Origin: Rhizobium sp. ASV8
GTDB taxonomy: Bacteria; Pseudomonadota; Alphaproteobacteria; Rhizobiales; Rhizobiaceae
DNA length: 64,000 nt
Assembly: GCF_016429255.1 (NCBI RefSeq)
Contig: NZ_JAELUG010000020.1
Span: 1 to 64,000 of the forward strand
Direction: 5' to 3'
How positions within the stretch are numbered: position 1 is the stretch's first letter; each line of letters opens with the position of its first letter. This document shows positions 15,566-24,560 of this stretch, in pieces. Below the pieces are notes generated by a model, which did not search any database, was not told where the DNA came from, and saw only the letters and a program-made list of their open reading frames with translations. The position numbers were made by a program, and so were the translations under genes.

Positions 15566-17068
15566 ATGCCAATGACCGCGCTTGGCGCCCCTGCCCGTTA
15601 TCATGAAGCCCTGTCGAGACTGAACGATCGGCATTTGCTGAGAACCCTCTCCTATGTCGGCGGTCGTTGGATCGCCAGCAAGGCCGGCAAGACCTTCGAG
15701 GTCACGGATCCCGCAACCGCGGCAACGCTTGCCTGGGTCACGAGCCTCGACAAGAGAGAAGCCTTCGAGGCCATTGACGCAGCTGATGGTGCGTTTGCCG
15801 CATGGCGCGCGCTTCTGCCTCAGCAGCGCTCATCCATCCTGCGCAAATGGCAGGAGTTGATAATCGAGGCGCGCGACGATCTGGCGCTGATCATGACCTT
15901 GGAACAGGGCAAGCCGCTCCATGAATCCCGCGGCGAGATCGACTATGCTGCGGGGTTCGTCGAATGGTATGCAGAGGAAGCCAAGCGCATCAATATAGAG
16001 GGCGTAACGAGCCACCTGCCGGACGCCGAGATGATCGTCCGCAGGGAAGCACTGGGTGTGGTCGGGATTGTCACCCCCTGGAATTTTCCCAGCGCCATGA
16101 TCACACGCAAGGCAGCCGCGGCACTTGCTGCCGGCTGCACCGTTGTGGCCCATCCGTCGTCCGAAACACCGCTGTCTGCGCTGGCGCTGGCCGAACTCGG
16201 TGAACGCGCCGGTCTTCCCCGCGGTGTCTTCAACGTGCTGACGGGCGATGCGGCAACCATCGTCGGCGCCTTCTGCGACGATCAGCGCGTGAGGGCATTG
16301 AGCTTCACCGGCTCGACCGGCATCGGCAAGCTGATCGCCGGTCAATGCGCCGCGAGCATGAAGCGCCTCGTCATGGAGCTCGGTGGCCATGCACCCTTGA
16401 TCGTCTTCGACGACGCCGATCTCGATCGCGCCGTCGATATCGCCGTCAATGCCAAATTCGCGACCTCCGGCCAGGATTGCCTCGCAGCCAACCGCATCTT
16501 CGTTCAGCGCTCCATCCTGGACGCTTTCGTTACAGCGTTCAGCAAACGCGTCGAAGCCCTGAAGGTCGGAAGCGGACTGGTCGATTCCGTCGACATCGGC
16601 CCGCTGATGCATGAGCGTGCTATTGCGAAGGTTGAGGAGCAGGTCGCTGACGCGTTGACGCATGGTGCAAGGCTTGCCGTCGGGGGAAAACGTCACCTCG
16701 CGGGCCCGCTGTTCTTCCAGCCGACATTGCTCGTCAATCCCTCGCCGGATGCTCTCATCATGCATGAAGAGACATTCGGGCCGGTCGCGGCCGTGACCGC
16801 CTTTGACACGGAGGAGGAGGTCGTCGCTCGCGCCAACGACACGGACTATGGTCTTGTCGCCTATGTCGTGACGCAAAATGGCGCGCGGCAGATGCGGCTC
16901 GGGCGGGCGCTCGAATACGGCATGGTGGCCGTCAACCGCGTGAAGATCACCGGGGCCCCGGTTCCCTTTGGCGGCTGGAAACAATCCGGCCTCGGGCGGG
17001 AAGGCTCACGCCGCGGCATCGAGGCCTTCACCGAACTCAAATATCTCTGCGTCGACACAACCGTCTGA
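15566..17068 (+). CDS. NAD(P)-dependent aldehyde dehydrogenase, GabD/semialdehyde type
   Basis: The 500-residue enzyme has the family motifs VTPWNFPSAMITRKAAAALAA, the Rossmann loop SFTGSTGIGK, the catalytic Glu in MELGGHAP (about 271) and the nucleophilic Cys in SGQDCLAANR (about 302). It is closest in pattern to succinate/aspartate-semialdehyde dehydrogenases. The start at 15566 is preferred over the in-frame 15515 because the family extension begins MPMTALG and AAAGAGAG precedes it. With the aminotransferase 29 bp downstream it would oxidise the aldehyde produced by transamination. Confidence 0.93.
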   Translation: MPMTALGAPARYHEALSRLNDRHLLRTLSYVGGRWIASKAGKTFEVTDPATAATLAWVTSLDKREAFEAIDAADGAFAAWRALLPQQRSSILRKWQELIIEARDDLALIMTLEQGKPLHESRGEIDYAAGFVEWYAEEAKRINIEGVTSHLPDAEMIVRREALGVVGIVTPWNFPSAMITRKAAAALAAGCTVVAHPSSETPLSALALAELGERAGLPRGVFNVLTGDAATIVGAFCDDQRVRALSFTGSTGIGKLIAGQCAASMKRLVMELGGHAPLIVFDDADLDRAVDIAVNAKFATSGQDCLAANRIFVQRSILDAFVTAFSKRVEALKVGSGLVDSVDIGPLMHERAIAKVEEQVADALTHGARLAVGGKRHLAGPLFFQPTLLVNPSPDALIMHEETFGPVAAVTAFDTEEEVVARANDTDYGLVAYVVTQNGARQMRLGRALEYGMVAVNRVKITGAPVPFGGWKQSGLGREGSRRGIEAFTELKYLCVDTTV

Positions 17069-17097
17069 CGCCCCCGATACAGAAAAGGAACACGATC

Positions 17098-18477
17098 ATG
17101 CTCGACAAGCGCAACGAACTGAACGCCTGGGACAGGGATCATTTCTTCCATCCCTCGACCCATATGGGAATGCATGCGCGTGGCGAGACGCCGACCCGTG
17201 TGATTGCCGGCGCCGAAGGCGTTTACATCATCGACACCAATGGCAAGACGAGCCTCGACGCCTTTGCGGGCCTCTACTGCGTCAATGTCGGCTATGGCCG
17301 ACACAAGATCTCCGACGCAATCGCCGAGCAGGCCAAGAATCTGGCTTATTATCACGCCTATGTCGGCCACGGCACGGAAGCATCAATCACGCTCTCCAAG
17401 ATGATCATCGACCGCGCGCCCGAAGGCATGAGCCGCGTCTATTTCGGTCTCTCGGGCTCCGACGCCAATGAGACCAACATCAAGCTCATATGGTATTACA
17501 ATAACATTCTCGGGCGCCCGGAAAAGAAGAAGATCATCTCGCGCTGGCGCGGCTATCATGGCTCTGGCGTCATGACGGGCAGCCTGACCGGCCTCGAGCT
17601 GTTCCATAAGGCGTTGGACCTTCCGCGCCCGCCGATCCTCCATACCGAGGCGCCCTATTTCTTCCGCCGTGCCGACCGCTCGATGAATGAGGAACAATTC
17701 GCGCAGCATTGTGCCGACAAGCTGGAAGAGATGATCCTGGCCGAAGGTCCGGAAACGGTCGCAGCCTTCATCGGCGAGCCTATCCTCGGCACCGGCGGCA
17801 TCGTGCCGCCGCCGAAAACCTATTGGCAGAAAATCCAGGCTGTCCTCGACAAATATGACGTCCTGCTTGTCGCCGACGAGGTCGTCACCGGCTTTGGCCG
17901 CCTCGGCACCATGTTCGGCTCCGACCACTACGGCATGAAGCCTGATCTGATCACCATCGCCAAAGGACTGACGTCTGCCTATGCGCCTCTTTCGGGCAGC
18001 ATCGTTTCCGACAAGATGTGGCAGGTTCTCGTACAGGGATCCGATCAGTTGGGTGCAATCGGCCACGGCTGGACCTATTCTGCCCATCCGATCTGTGCAG
18101 CCGCCGGCATCGCCAATCTCGAACTGGTCGACGAACTCGGCATCGTCGAGAATTCCGCAGCGACCGGGGCTTATTTCCGCTCCGAGCTCGCGAGGGCCGT
18201 CGGCGGACACAAGCATGTCGGCGACGTGCGCGGCGATGGATTGATGGCGGCTATCGAATTCGTCGAGGACAAGGATGATCGCAAGTTCTTCGATCCGGCA
18301 CGGAAAATCGGCCCTCAGGTGGCCACAGCTCTGCTGGAACGCGGGGTCATCGGTCGCGCCATGCCGCAGGGCGACATTCTCGGCTTTGCGCCGCCGCTCT
18401 GCCTGACGTGCGAAGAAGCCGACATCGTCGTCAAGGCCGCCGCCGACGCAATCGAAACTGTGCTTTCAAGCCGTTAA
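17098..18477 (+). CDS. Class III PLP-dependent aminotransferase
   Basis: The 459-residue enzyme belongs to the omega-aminotransferase group (SpuC/putrescine-pyruvate and diaminobutyrate types). Visible are YCVNVGYGRHK, the GSDANETNIK cofactor loop, WRGYHGSG, the acidic VADEVVTGFGRLG, and the PLP Schiff-base Lys in TIAKGLTSAY (Lys 289). AAAAGGAA precedes the ATG. Grouping with an aldehyde dehydrogenase and Lrp and MocR regulators points to catabolism of an omega-amino compound such as putrescine, GABA or diaminobutyrate; the substrate cannot be fixed from sequence. Confidence 0.93.
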   Translation: MLDKRNELNAWDRDHFFHPSTHMGMHARGETPTRVIAGAEGVYIIDTNGKTSLDAFAGLYCVNVGYGRHKISDAIAEQAKNLAYYHAYVGHGTEASITLSKMIIDRAPEGMSRVYFGLSGSDANETNIKLIWYYNNILGRPEKKKIISRWRGYHGSGVMTGSLTGLELFHKALDLPRPPILHTEAPYFFRRADRSMNEEQFAQHCADKLEEMILAEGPETVAAFIGEPILGTGGIVPPPKTYWQKIQAVLDKYDVLLVADEVVTGFGRLGTMFGSDHYGMKPDLITIAKGLTSAYAPLSGSIVSDKMWQVLVQGSDQLGAIGHGWTYSAHPICAAAGIANLELVDELGIVENSAATGAYFRSELARAVGGHKHVGDVRGDGLMAAIEFVEDKDDRKFFDPARKIGPQVATALLERGVIGRAMPQGDILGFAPPLCLTCEEADIVVKAAADAIETVLSSR

Positions 18478-18513
18478 GCCGGCACTTCAGCAGGGACATT
18501 TTCCCCGCCTGTC

Positions 18514-20055
18514 GTGACCATCAGGTGGTCCCTTGTGTACAATGGGCCACCTGATCTCATTCGGCCATCGTCATCCTGTCATGGATGGTGTACATGGATC
18601 CCTATAATTGTACCGGATCAATCCAGGTATCGTCATGATTCAAAGCACCAGGACAATGGCACCTGGCAACCCGTCCTTCAGCATCGCAAGGGCGTGACCA
18701 AGCACAAGTTGCTCACCGACAAGATCATCGCCGACATCGACGATGGCACATTGCAGGTTCATGCGCAGATGCCGACGCATCGCGATCTCGCCCATGCGCT
18801 TGGAATGTCGGTGCAGACCGTGAGCCTGAGCTACAAGGAGGCCGAGCGCCGCGGCTATCTACGCGGCGAGGTCGGGCGCGGCACATTCGTGCGCAGCCGC
18901 GTCACCGAACGCGCCGACAGCTTCATGCTGGATCGCGATCCAAGTGGCAGCGCCGACCTCTCCATCATCCGCGCGGTCTACACCGAGGCGCATGAGCGCG
19001 CGGCGCGCGACCTCATGCGAACGCTTGCCGAGAGCGACAATAGCAGCTTCATGCGTCCCTGCCGGCCGATCGCCGGCCTCGATGCCCATCGCGCCGCAGC
19101 GCAGGTTTGGCTGGCCGGCTTGTCGGTCAAGGCCGACCCTGATCGCATTCTGATTACGAACGGCGCCGCCCATGGACTGTTTCTGGCCGTCGCCTCGGTC
19201 GTAAGGCCGGGTGAAGTGGTCCTCACAGAAAGCCTGACCGATCACGGCATCATCGGCCTTGCCAATGTTCTGGGCTTCACCCTGCGGGGCCTGCCGACCG
19301 ATCACGAGGGGATCCTGCCCGAGGCCTTCGAGGCTGCCTGCGCCGTCGGAGACGTGACGGCACTCGTCATCGTCTCCTCGCTCGGCAATCCCACCAGCCA
19401 CGTCATGGGTGCGCAGCGCCGACAGGCGATCGCCGAAATAGCCCGCCGACACGGAATTTTCGTCATCGAAGACGAAGTGTATAAGCCGATGCTGCGCGAT
19501 CCTCTTCCCTCCATGCCGGATCTCATTCCCGAACTCGGCTTCTTCGTGACCAGCTTCACGAAATCCGTCATGACAGGATTGCGCATCGGTTATCTCGTCG
19601 TGACGGCGCACTATTCCATTCGCGCCGCGTCGATCCTCAGGGTAACCGGATGGAGCGCCACCAATGTGGTTGCCGAAATGGCTTCCCGCTGGGTTTTGGA
19701 TGGGACCGCCAACAGCCTGGTTGATGTCCAGCGCAGCGAGGCGGAGGCCCGCCAGGCGATCGTCTCCGACGTGATGGCTCCCTTCGTCGCCGGCAGCCAC
19801 CCGCTGTCACTCTGCGGGTGGCTGCCGGTTCCCGAGCGCTGGACGGAGGAGGGCGTTCTGCGCGCCCTTGCGCGAAAGGGTGTGGCAGTCACGCCTTCCG
19901 ATCCCTTTGTCGCGGGTGGAGAACGGCCGGTCGGCGGTATTCGCGTCTGCCTTGGTGGCCGCCTGTCTCACTCGGCCCTCCGCTCGGCGCTTGAGACCAT
20001 CCGAGCCACCTTCGAGCAGTTGCCTCCCGTCTTCGATGTGAGTTCGATCGTTTAG
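18514..20055 (+). CDS. MocR-type regulator (GntR helix-turn-helix plus aminotransferase domain)
   Basis: The N-terminal winged helix reads DKIIADIDDGTLQVHAQMPTHRDLAHALGMS and VQTVSLSYKEAERRGYLRGE, followed by GRGTFV. The rest is a class I aminotransferase fold with NGAAHGLFLAV, the VIEDEVYKPM segment and the PLP Lys in SFTKSVMTGLRIGY. It probably senses PLP plus an amine and controls the aminotransferase/dehydrogenase genes upstream. The only in-frame ATG is 18514, but family similarity begins near 18650; a GTG at 18694 is an alternative. The stop TAG is completed by the first base of an inserted IS630-type element. Confidence 0.9.
   Translation: MTIRWSLVYNGPPDLIRPSSSCHGWCTWIPIIVPDQSRYRHDSKHQDNGTWQPVLQHRKGVTKHKLLTDKIIADIDDGTLQVHAQMPTHRDLAHALGMSVQTVSLSYKEAERRGYLRGEVGRGTFVRSRVTERADSFMLDRDPSGSADLSIIRAVYTEAHERAARDLMRTLAESDNSSFMRPCRPIAGLDAHRAAAQVWLAGLSVKADPDRILITNGAAHGLFLAVASVVRPGEVVLTESLTDHGIIGLANVLGFTLRGLPTDHEGILPEAFEAACAVGDVTALVIVSSLGNPTSHVMGAQRRQAIAEIARRHGIFVIEDEVYKPMLRDPLPSMPDLIPELGFFVTSFTKSVMTGLRIGYLVVTAHYSIRAASILRVTGWSATNVVAEMASRWVLDGTANSLVDVQRSEAEARQAIVSDVMAPFVAGSHPLSLCGWLPVPERWTEEGVLRALARKGVAVTPSDPFVAGGERPVGGIRVCLGGRLSHSALRSALETIRATFEQLPPVFDVSSIV
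18520..18598. promoter_or_regulatory. Candidate MocR operator: inverted and direct repeats
   Basis: ATCAGGTGG (18520-18528) and CCACCTGAT (18547-18555) form an inverted repeat. GTGTACAATGG (18535-18545) recurs as GTGTACATGGA (18588-18598), 53 bp apart. MocR/GabR regulators typically bind direct repeats near their own promoters. These sites overlap the first codons if translation starts at 18514, which argues for a later start. Confidence 0.45.
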
Positions 20056-20067
20056 AGCGTTTCCCCT

Positions 20068-20680
20068 TCATGCTGGATCATATCCACATGAGTTGAAGTA
20101 GTTTCGGGCCTCTTGTGGTTCGACCTGGCCAACCAGCTTGCCGATGCGATCCCATAGGCCGGTTACGGTTCTCTCGGCAGCTTTTCGCAGGAGTGCCTTC
20201 AGCTTGGAGAAGGCCTTTTCTATGGGATTGAAGTCCGGACTGTAGGGCGGAAGGAACTTCATCGGCGCCTGCCGCTTCGATCATCTCTCGCGCCGCCGGC
20301 CGTTTGTGGCTGGATAGATTATCGAGAATGACGACGTCGCCCGGCTTCAAGATCGGCACCAGAACCTGAGCGACATTGGCCTCGAACCATTCACCGTTGA
20401 TCGGCCCGTCGATGACAAGTGGTGCCACCATTCCCGTGCTGCGTAGGCCTGTAACCAGTGTGGTCGGTTTGCGATGACCGTGAGGAAAGCCCATTCGCAA
20501 CCGCTCACCCTTGCGGCATCGTCCATGAGTGCGGGCCATATTGGTTGCCGTCCAAGTCTCGTCGATGAACACGAGCCGCTCTGGGTCGAGATCGAGTTGG
20601 TCCTCGAACCAGCATTGCCGCTTTTCCAGGATGTCTGGACGGCTTTGCTCTACCGCATGCCCAGTCTGTTTTTGCGCGTC
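20068..20680 (-). pseudogene. IS630 transposase, second frame, frameshifted
   Basis: The DDE domain contains LDLDPERLVFIDETWTATN, PGDVVILDNLSSHK and, in another register, FLPPYSPDFNPIEKAFSKL. Between REMIEAAGA and KFLPPYSP near 20260 the frame changes, so a one-base indel separates the second Asp from the final Glu. A functional transposase is not expected from this copy without a second recoding event. Confidence 0.8.
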
Positions 20681-21012
20681 TGCTCGTGCCGAACCAGAAA
20701 CCGGTGCAGGGCAGACTTGCTCGCAATGATGCCTCGGGCCGAAAGAGCGTCACGAAGCTCGAACAACGTCCCATCCCGGTGCTCTGCGAGCCAGGCCATG
20801 ATCAGATCGGCATGAGCTTCAATCTTATGAGAACTGCGGTCGCCACCGAGTGGACCAGGACGAACGTTCCCCTGCCGGAGTTTCAGGTTACGCCAACGGC
20901 TCACGCTGGCCGCACTGACGCCGAAACGCTCGGCAGCCTCCCTATGCGAAGCACCGCCGTCAACTGCGGCAAGCACACGTATGCGAAGATCAACGGAAAG
21001 GGCTTTCGACAT
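20650..21012 (-). CDS. IS630 transposase, first frame
   Basis: The frame beginning MSKALSVDLRIRVLAAVDGG encodes the DNA-binding half: a paired-type helix-turn-helix (ASHREAAERFGVSAASVSRW) and a second helical region ending RHEQTRKNRLGMR. The second frame overlaps its end in the -1 register (GHAVEQSRPDILEK), the usual arrangement for IS630 frames joined by programmed frameshifting. Confidence 0.8.
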   Translation of the reverse strand: MSKALSVDLRIRVLAAVDGGASHREAAERFGVSAASVSRWRNLKLRQGNVRPGPLGGDRSSHKIEAHADLIMAWLAEHRDGTLFELRDALSARGIIASKSALHRFLVRHEQTRKNRLGMR

Positions 21013-21101
21013 ATCTGCCGACCTCCATCGGCAGATAGCTTGAATCAGAATGCAAGTGATTTGAAAAGCAATTCGATTCAATCAGTCAGGGAAACGCTCT
21101 A

Positions 21102-21542
21102 AGCTTGGGCTGCAGCTTAGACAGGTGAGCCACGCATGTGCGAATGTCGCTGCGGATAGCTGTCGACCAACAGCGCTTGTCGATGCGTCCCAAAATGTTG
21201 CGAATATAAAGTCGAGTTGAGGCACGCTTCTCTTGAAGCGCCGGCTATCCTTCATTCGCGAGATTGTGAATCAGCAATAGGTGTCGACGCCGATACGCAC
21301 AATAACTCATTGTAATTCCTCATGCTGATAGGGTCATTTGTCGGTGCTGAACGACAGCCGTCGACTGGCAGTGGTCGACGGGGGCGGCCCCACGGGCCGC
21401 CCCTTCGGCGTTATAGTCAAAGTGTCTCCGACGAGAGGAGCAGCTAGCATTCTGCCTACAACAAATTTTGCCAGATAGCCTACTACCCGCCATGCGAATA
21501 GCACTTCGCTGCATCGTCCCTTACACCCCTGCCAAAGAAGCG
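21102..21542. other. Spacer with a strong GC hairpin
   Basis: About 440 bp between the IS630 element and the flavin monooxygenase. GGGGCGGCCC (21381-21390) and GGGCCGCCCC (21394-21403) form a perfect 10-bp hairpin with a 3-nt loop, without a T-run. No gene is recognised. Confidence 0.5.
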
Positions 21543-23021
21543 TCAGAAGACAACGAAGCCATCGGGACGGATCGAGAGCACACCGTCGTCCGGCAAGCCG
21601 GTCAAGGAATTCCAGCTTACGGCCTCGTCAACGAACCGAAAGTCGGTCCCGGCTCGAAAGACGATGTCTTCGTCTGGACGCACCGCCGTCGGACCTATGA
21701 TCGACGTGAACGAGGTGCCAAGTAAATCGAGTGTCGAACGGCGCTGGCCCTTGTGCTCGATCCACGCATGCGGAAAGCGAGTGCCGGGTTGAGCGCACAA
21801 CATGTCAACGGTGTCATTCGCGCCATAGCGATAACGCATCTGTAGCTCGCCATAGTCTGTCAGTCGGTCGAAGAAGTCGGCATTGTCATCGCTCCGGATC
21901 TGGAACCTGGCATTGAAATCCGTTCGCAACCAGGCTTGTTCGCCATTGCGGTTCGCAACAGGCCTACGTTCGGTCTCATATGTGTCGAGCAACGAGGAGC
22001 TGTCCTCGCCTTTCAAAACCCGTGCAATTTTCCAGGCTAGATTATGTGCGTCGGCGATGCCCGTATTGGCATTGAACCCGCCCCAGGGTGGCATGACATG
22101 AGCCGCGTCGCCGATGAGGAAAATTCGTTCTTCACGATAGCGATCCGCTACGCGGACTCGCGTATTCCATGGTGAACTGGCGTGGATCTTAACCGCGACA
22201 TCAGCGCCAATCGCAGCTTTCACAAGGTGGACCAAGCGCTCATCCGGCCACTTCTCAGGGTGATCGGAAGCAGGATCATATGTAAGATGGAACGACCATT
22301 GCGTCGTGTTGTTCATGGCCAGGAAGAGACCGCTTACATGTTCGTTTGAGATTTCACACTGGCTGAACGTGCGCCCGGCAACTTGTTCGGTGAGGTCTGC
22401 CTCAAAGAAAATGTTGATATAATGGCAATTGGGTTCGATGCCATAGCGATCGATGCCCAGAGAGCGTCGGATTTCACTGCGCCCGCCATCTGCTGCAAAG
22501 ACATAGGAAGCCTGGATCCTTCGCTCCATGCCCGCTGAATCGCGCACGGTTGTGGTAACGCGCTCGTCGTGTTGCTCAAAGCGGAGCAACTCCCAGCCAA
22601 AACGAACATCGCCGCCGCGCTCGGCCAGAGCATTTCGCAGCACGCGCTCTACAATCGTCTGCGGACATGCGGTCAATTCGCATGGCGAAGGATCGGCCAG
22701 CGCATGGAGCTTCGTGATATCAGCGAGCGGCAGAGACTCCGATGTCAGCAATGACGCGCCGCGCCGCGCACCACCGAACTTCCCTTGCTTCCAGGCGGTG
22801 CGAGCGACCGCTTCTATACGTTCCTGAAGCTCGACCGATCGTAACAGCTCCAAAGTTCGAGCCGAGAATCCGCGTGCGCGAGGAAGTGGGGAAACGTCTG
22901 GATTGCGCTCAATCTGAATAAACGGAACCTCATGATGGTGCAGGAAAAGGCCAGCGGATAGGCCGACAATCCCCCCTCCCACGATCAAGACCGGAATCTC
23001 CTCAAGAACCTTATTAGCCAT
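21543..23021 (-). CDS. FAD-dependent aromatic/polyketide monooxygenase
   Basis: The 492-residue protein belongs to the class A flavoprotein hydroxylases (PheA/TfdB and PgaE/RdmE group). It has the FAD motif VLIVGGGIVGLSAG at the N-terminus, the PRARGFSARTLELLR segment typical of the group, the DG motif VFAADGGRSEIRR and the GDAAHVMPPWGGFNANTG FAD/ribityl motif. It would hydroxylate a phenolic or polycyclic substrate using NAD(P)H and oxygen. The start at 23021 follows AAGGTG. It is divergent from a TetR(B)-like repressor with tetO-like sites between, which raises tetracycline-type compounds as possible substrates or inducers. Confidence 0.9.
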   Translation of the reverse strand: MANKVLEEIPVLIVGGGIVGLSAGLFLHHHEVPFIQIERNPDVSPLPRARGFSARTLELLRSVELQERIEAVARTAWKQGKFGGARRGASLLTSESLPLADITKLHALADPSPCELTACPQTIVERVLRNALAERGGDVRFGWELLRFEQHDERVTTTVRDSAGMERRIQASYVFAADGGRSEIRRSLGIDRYGIEPNCHYINIFFEADLTEQVAGRTFSQCEISNEHVSGLFLAMNNTTQWSFHLTYDPASDHPEKWPDERLVHLVKAAIGADVAVKIHASSPWNTRVRVADRYREERIFLIGDAAHVMPPWGGFNANTGIADAHNLAWKIARVLKGEDSSSLLDTYETERRPVANRNGEQAWLRTDFNARFQIRSDDNADFFDRLTDYGELQMRYRYGANDTVDMLCAQPGTRFPHAWIEHKGQRRSTLDLLGTSFTSIIGPTAVRPDEDIVFRAGTDFRFVDEAVSWNSLTGLPDDGVLSIRPDGFVVF

Positions 23022-23047
23022 AGCATTCACCTTCAAAATATGGCACA

Positions 23048-23081
23048 ACCTTATCAGTGATATAGTATATCAACGATAAGG
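23048..23081. promoter_or_regulatory. Two tetO-like operators between monooxygenase and tetR-like gene
   Basis: The 19-mer at 23048-23066 matches the Tn10 tetO2 operator at 15 of 19 positions, with the identical core TATCAGTGATA at 23052-23062. A second core, TATCAACGATA, lies at 23068-23078 with one mismatch from the tetO core. The outer CCTTATC/GATAAGG (23049-23055, 23075-23081) also form an inverted repeat. Both divergent starts lie within 30 bp. Confidence 0.75.
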
Positions 23082-23090
23082 ACGCAATCC

Positions 23091-23645
23091 GTGACGAGAT
23101 GGAATCGCCAAGCCGTAATCGAAGAGGCCCTTGCCCTGCTTGACGAAGTTGGCATCGATGCCGTCAGTACGAGGCGGTTGGCGAAGCGGCTTGGCATCGA
23201 GCAGCCAGCACTCTATTGGCATTTTCGCAGCAAGACTGAGTTGCTGGCCGCCATGGCGGACGCAGCGATGGAGCCGCATGCGGGCGCCCCCTTACCCACA
23301 CCGGCGGATGAATGGCGCGGGTGGTTTGCCGACAACATGCGCAGCTTTCGGCGTACGCTCTTACTTCGGCGAGATGGTGCCCGATTGCATGCTGGCACCC
23401 GCCCGAGGCAGGGCGATATGGAGAGGATTGTGCTGAAAATTGCTTATCTCGCAGCAAACGGAATTCCGGAGAAAGATGCCACAATGGCAATGATCGTGGC
23501 AGGACGCTTTACTGTGGGGAGCGTACTGGAAGAGCAAGCCGACCTCCATGCGCAGGAGGGTATCGATCATGAAGCTGCGTTCGAGGCCGGTCTGGACCTG
23601 ATCATTCGAGGTCTAGCCACATCGACTCACTGTGTCGATGGCTAG
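23091..23645 (+). CDS. TetR-class repressor, close to TetR(B)
   Basis: The 184-residue protein aligns without gaps to Tn10 TetR over the first 150 residues. The helix-turn-helix STRRLAKRLGIEQPALYWH keeps the DNA contacts Arg28, Gln38, Pro39, Tyr42, His44 and Lys48; Thr40 is Ala. Ligand-pocket residues Asn82, Phe86, His100, Thr103, Arg104, Pro105 and Glu147 are kept, whereas His64 is Ala (a His sits at 63), Gln116 is Lys and His139 is Arg. The GTG at 23091 is the start. It should repress the divergent monooxygenase and itself. Confidence 0.9.
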   Translation: MTRWNRQAVIEEALALLDEVGIDAVSTRRLAKRLGIEQPALYWHFRSKTELLAAMADAAMEPHAGAPLPTPADEWRGWFADNMRSFRRTLLLRRDGARLHAGTRPRQGDMERIVLKIAYLAANGIPEKDATMAMIVAGRFTVGSVLEEQADLHAQEGIDHEAAFEAGLDLIIRGLATSTHCVDG

Positions 23646-23816
23646 CGAGAGCACGACGCGCCGCCGAGTATCACTCAATCTGACATCAACCGCGAGATCC
23701 GTCAGCGAAAGAATGCCGTCTTTGTTCATCAGATCACACGATGGCGTCGTGACTGGTATGACATTCATCTTCAATCTGAATCGAACCATCCCTTTGCTGC
23801 GGCACCGCACCGGCCA

Positions 23817-24560
23817 TCAGTGTTTTAAAATCTGGCTCAGGAAGAGCCTTGTTCGCTCGTGGCGCGGATTGGCAAAGAAATCCTGCGGGGTACCTTCCTC
23901 GACGATCTGGCCGGAATTCATGAAGATCACCCGGTCGGCAACCGCGCGAGCAAAGCCCATTTCATGCGTGACGCAGACCATCGTCATGCCATCCTTGGCC
24001 AGGCTCGTCATCGTCTCCAGCACTTCCGACACCATTTCCGGGTCGAGCGCCGAAGTCGGCTCATCGAAGAGCATGATCTGGGGCTGCATGCACAGCGACC
24101 GGGCGATCGCAACGCGCTGCTGCTGGCCGCCGGAGAGCTGAACCGGATATTTGTTTGCCTGCTCCGGGATGCGCACGCGCTCCAGGAGACGAATTGCCGT
24201 TTGCCTGGCTTCGGCTTCCGACTTGCCCTTGATCCACATGGGTCCGACCATGCAGTTCATCAGCACCGTCATGTGCGGGAAGAGATTGAAGTGCTGAAAC
24301 ACCATCCCGACATTCTTGCGCACATCGCCAACATTGCGCATGCGGTCATGAAGCGGAATGCCGTTGACGGTGATTTCGCCTTCCTGATGCGCCTCAAGTC
24401 GGTTGAAGCAGCGGATAAGCGTCGACTTGCCCGAGCCGGACGGACCGCACACGACGATCCGCTCTCCCTTGCTGACAGTCAGGTTGATATCCGCCAATAC
24501 CTTGAAGCTGCCATACCATTTCGAGACGTTCTTGACCTCGATGATCTTGTCGCCGTTCAT
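23817..24560 (-). CDS. Polar amino acid ABC transporter, ATPase
   Basis: The 247-residue ATPase is of the GlnQ type, with Walker [10 protein letters not shown], the Q-loop [13 protein letters not shown], signature [15 protein letters not shown] and Walker [17 protein letters not shown]. Its start overlaps the permease stop by 4 bp, so it is the last gene of the importer operon. It would energise uptake of the substrate of the adjoining catabolic locus. Confidence 0.95.
   Translation of the reverse strand: MNGDKIIEVKNVSKWYGSFKVLADINLTVSKGERIVVCGPSGSGKSTLIRCFNRLEAHQEGEITVNGIPLHDRMRNVGDVRKNVGMVFQHFNLFPHMTVLMNCMVGPMWIKGKSEAEARQTAIRLLERVRIPEQANKYPVQLSGGQQQRVAIARSLCMQPQIMLFDEPTSALDPEMVSEVLETMTSLAKDGMTMVCVTHEMGFARAVADRVIFMNSGQIVEEGTPQDFFANPRHERTRLFLSQILKH

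Larger units (their letters stand above)
20055..21099 (-). mobile_element. IS630-family insertion sequence, degenerate
   Basis: The ends are perfect 11-bp inverted repeats, GAGCGTTTCCC at 20055-20065 and its complement at 21089-21099, each flanked by TA (20053-20054 and 21100-21101), the IS630 target duplication. Removing the element restores TAA followed by GCTTGGG, so it landed in the stop codon of the MocR gene. Two transposase reading frames are inside, the second broken by a frameshift. Confidence 0.88.

Noticed and set aside
14955..18477. Complete ectoine degradation (doe) cluster
   Set aside because: The Lrp, dehydrogenase and aminotransferase order fits, but the hydrolase and deacetylase genes doeA and doeB are not in the window.
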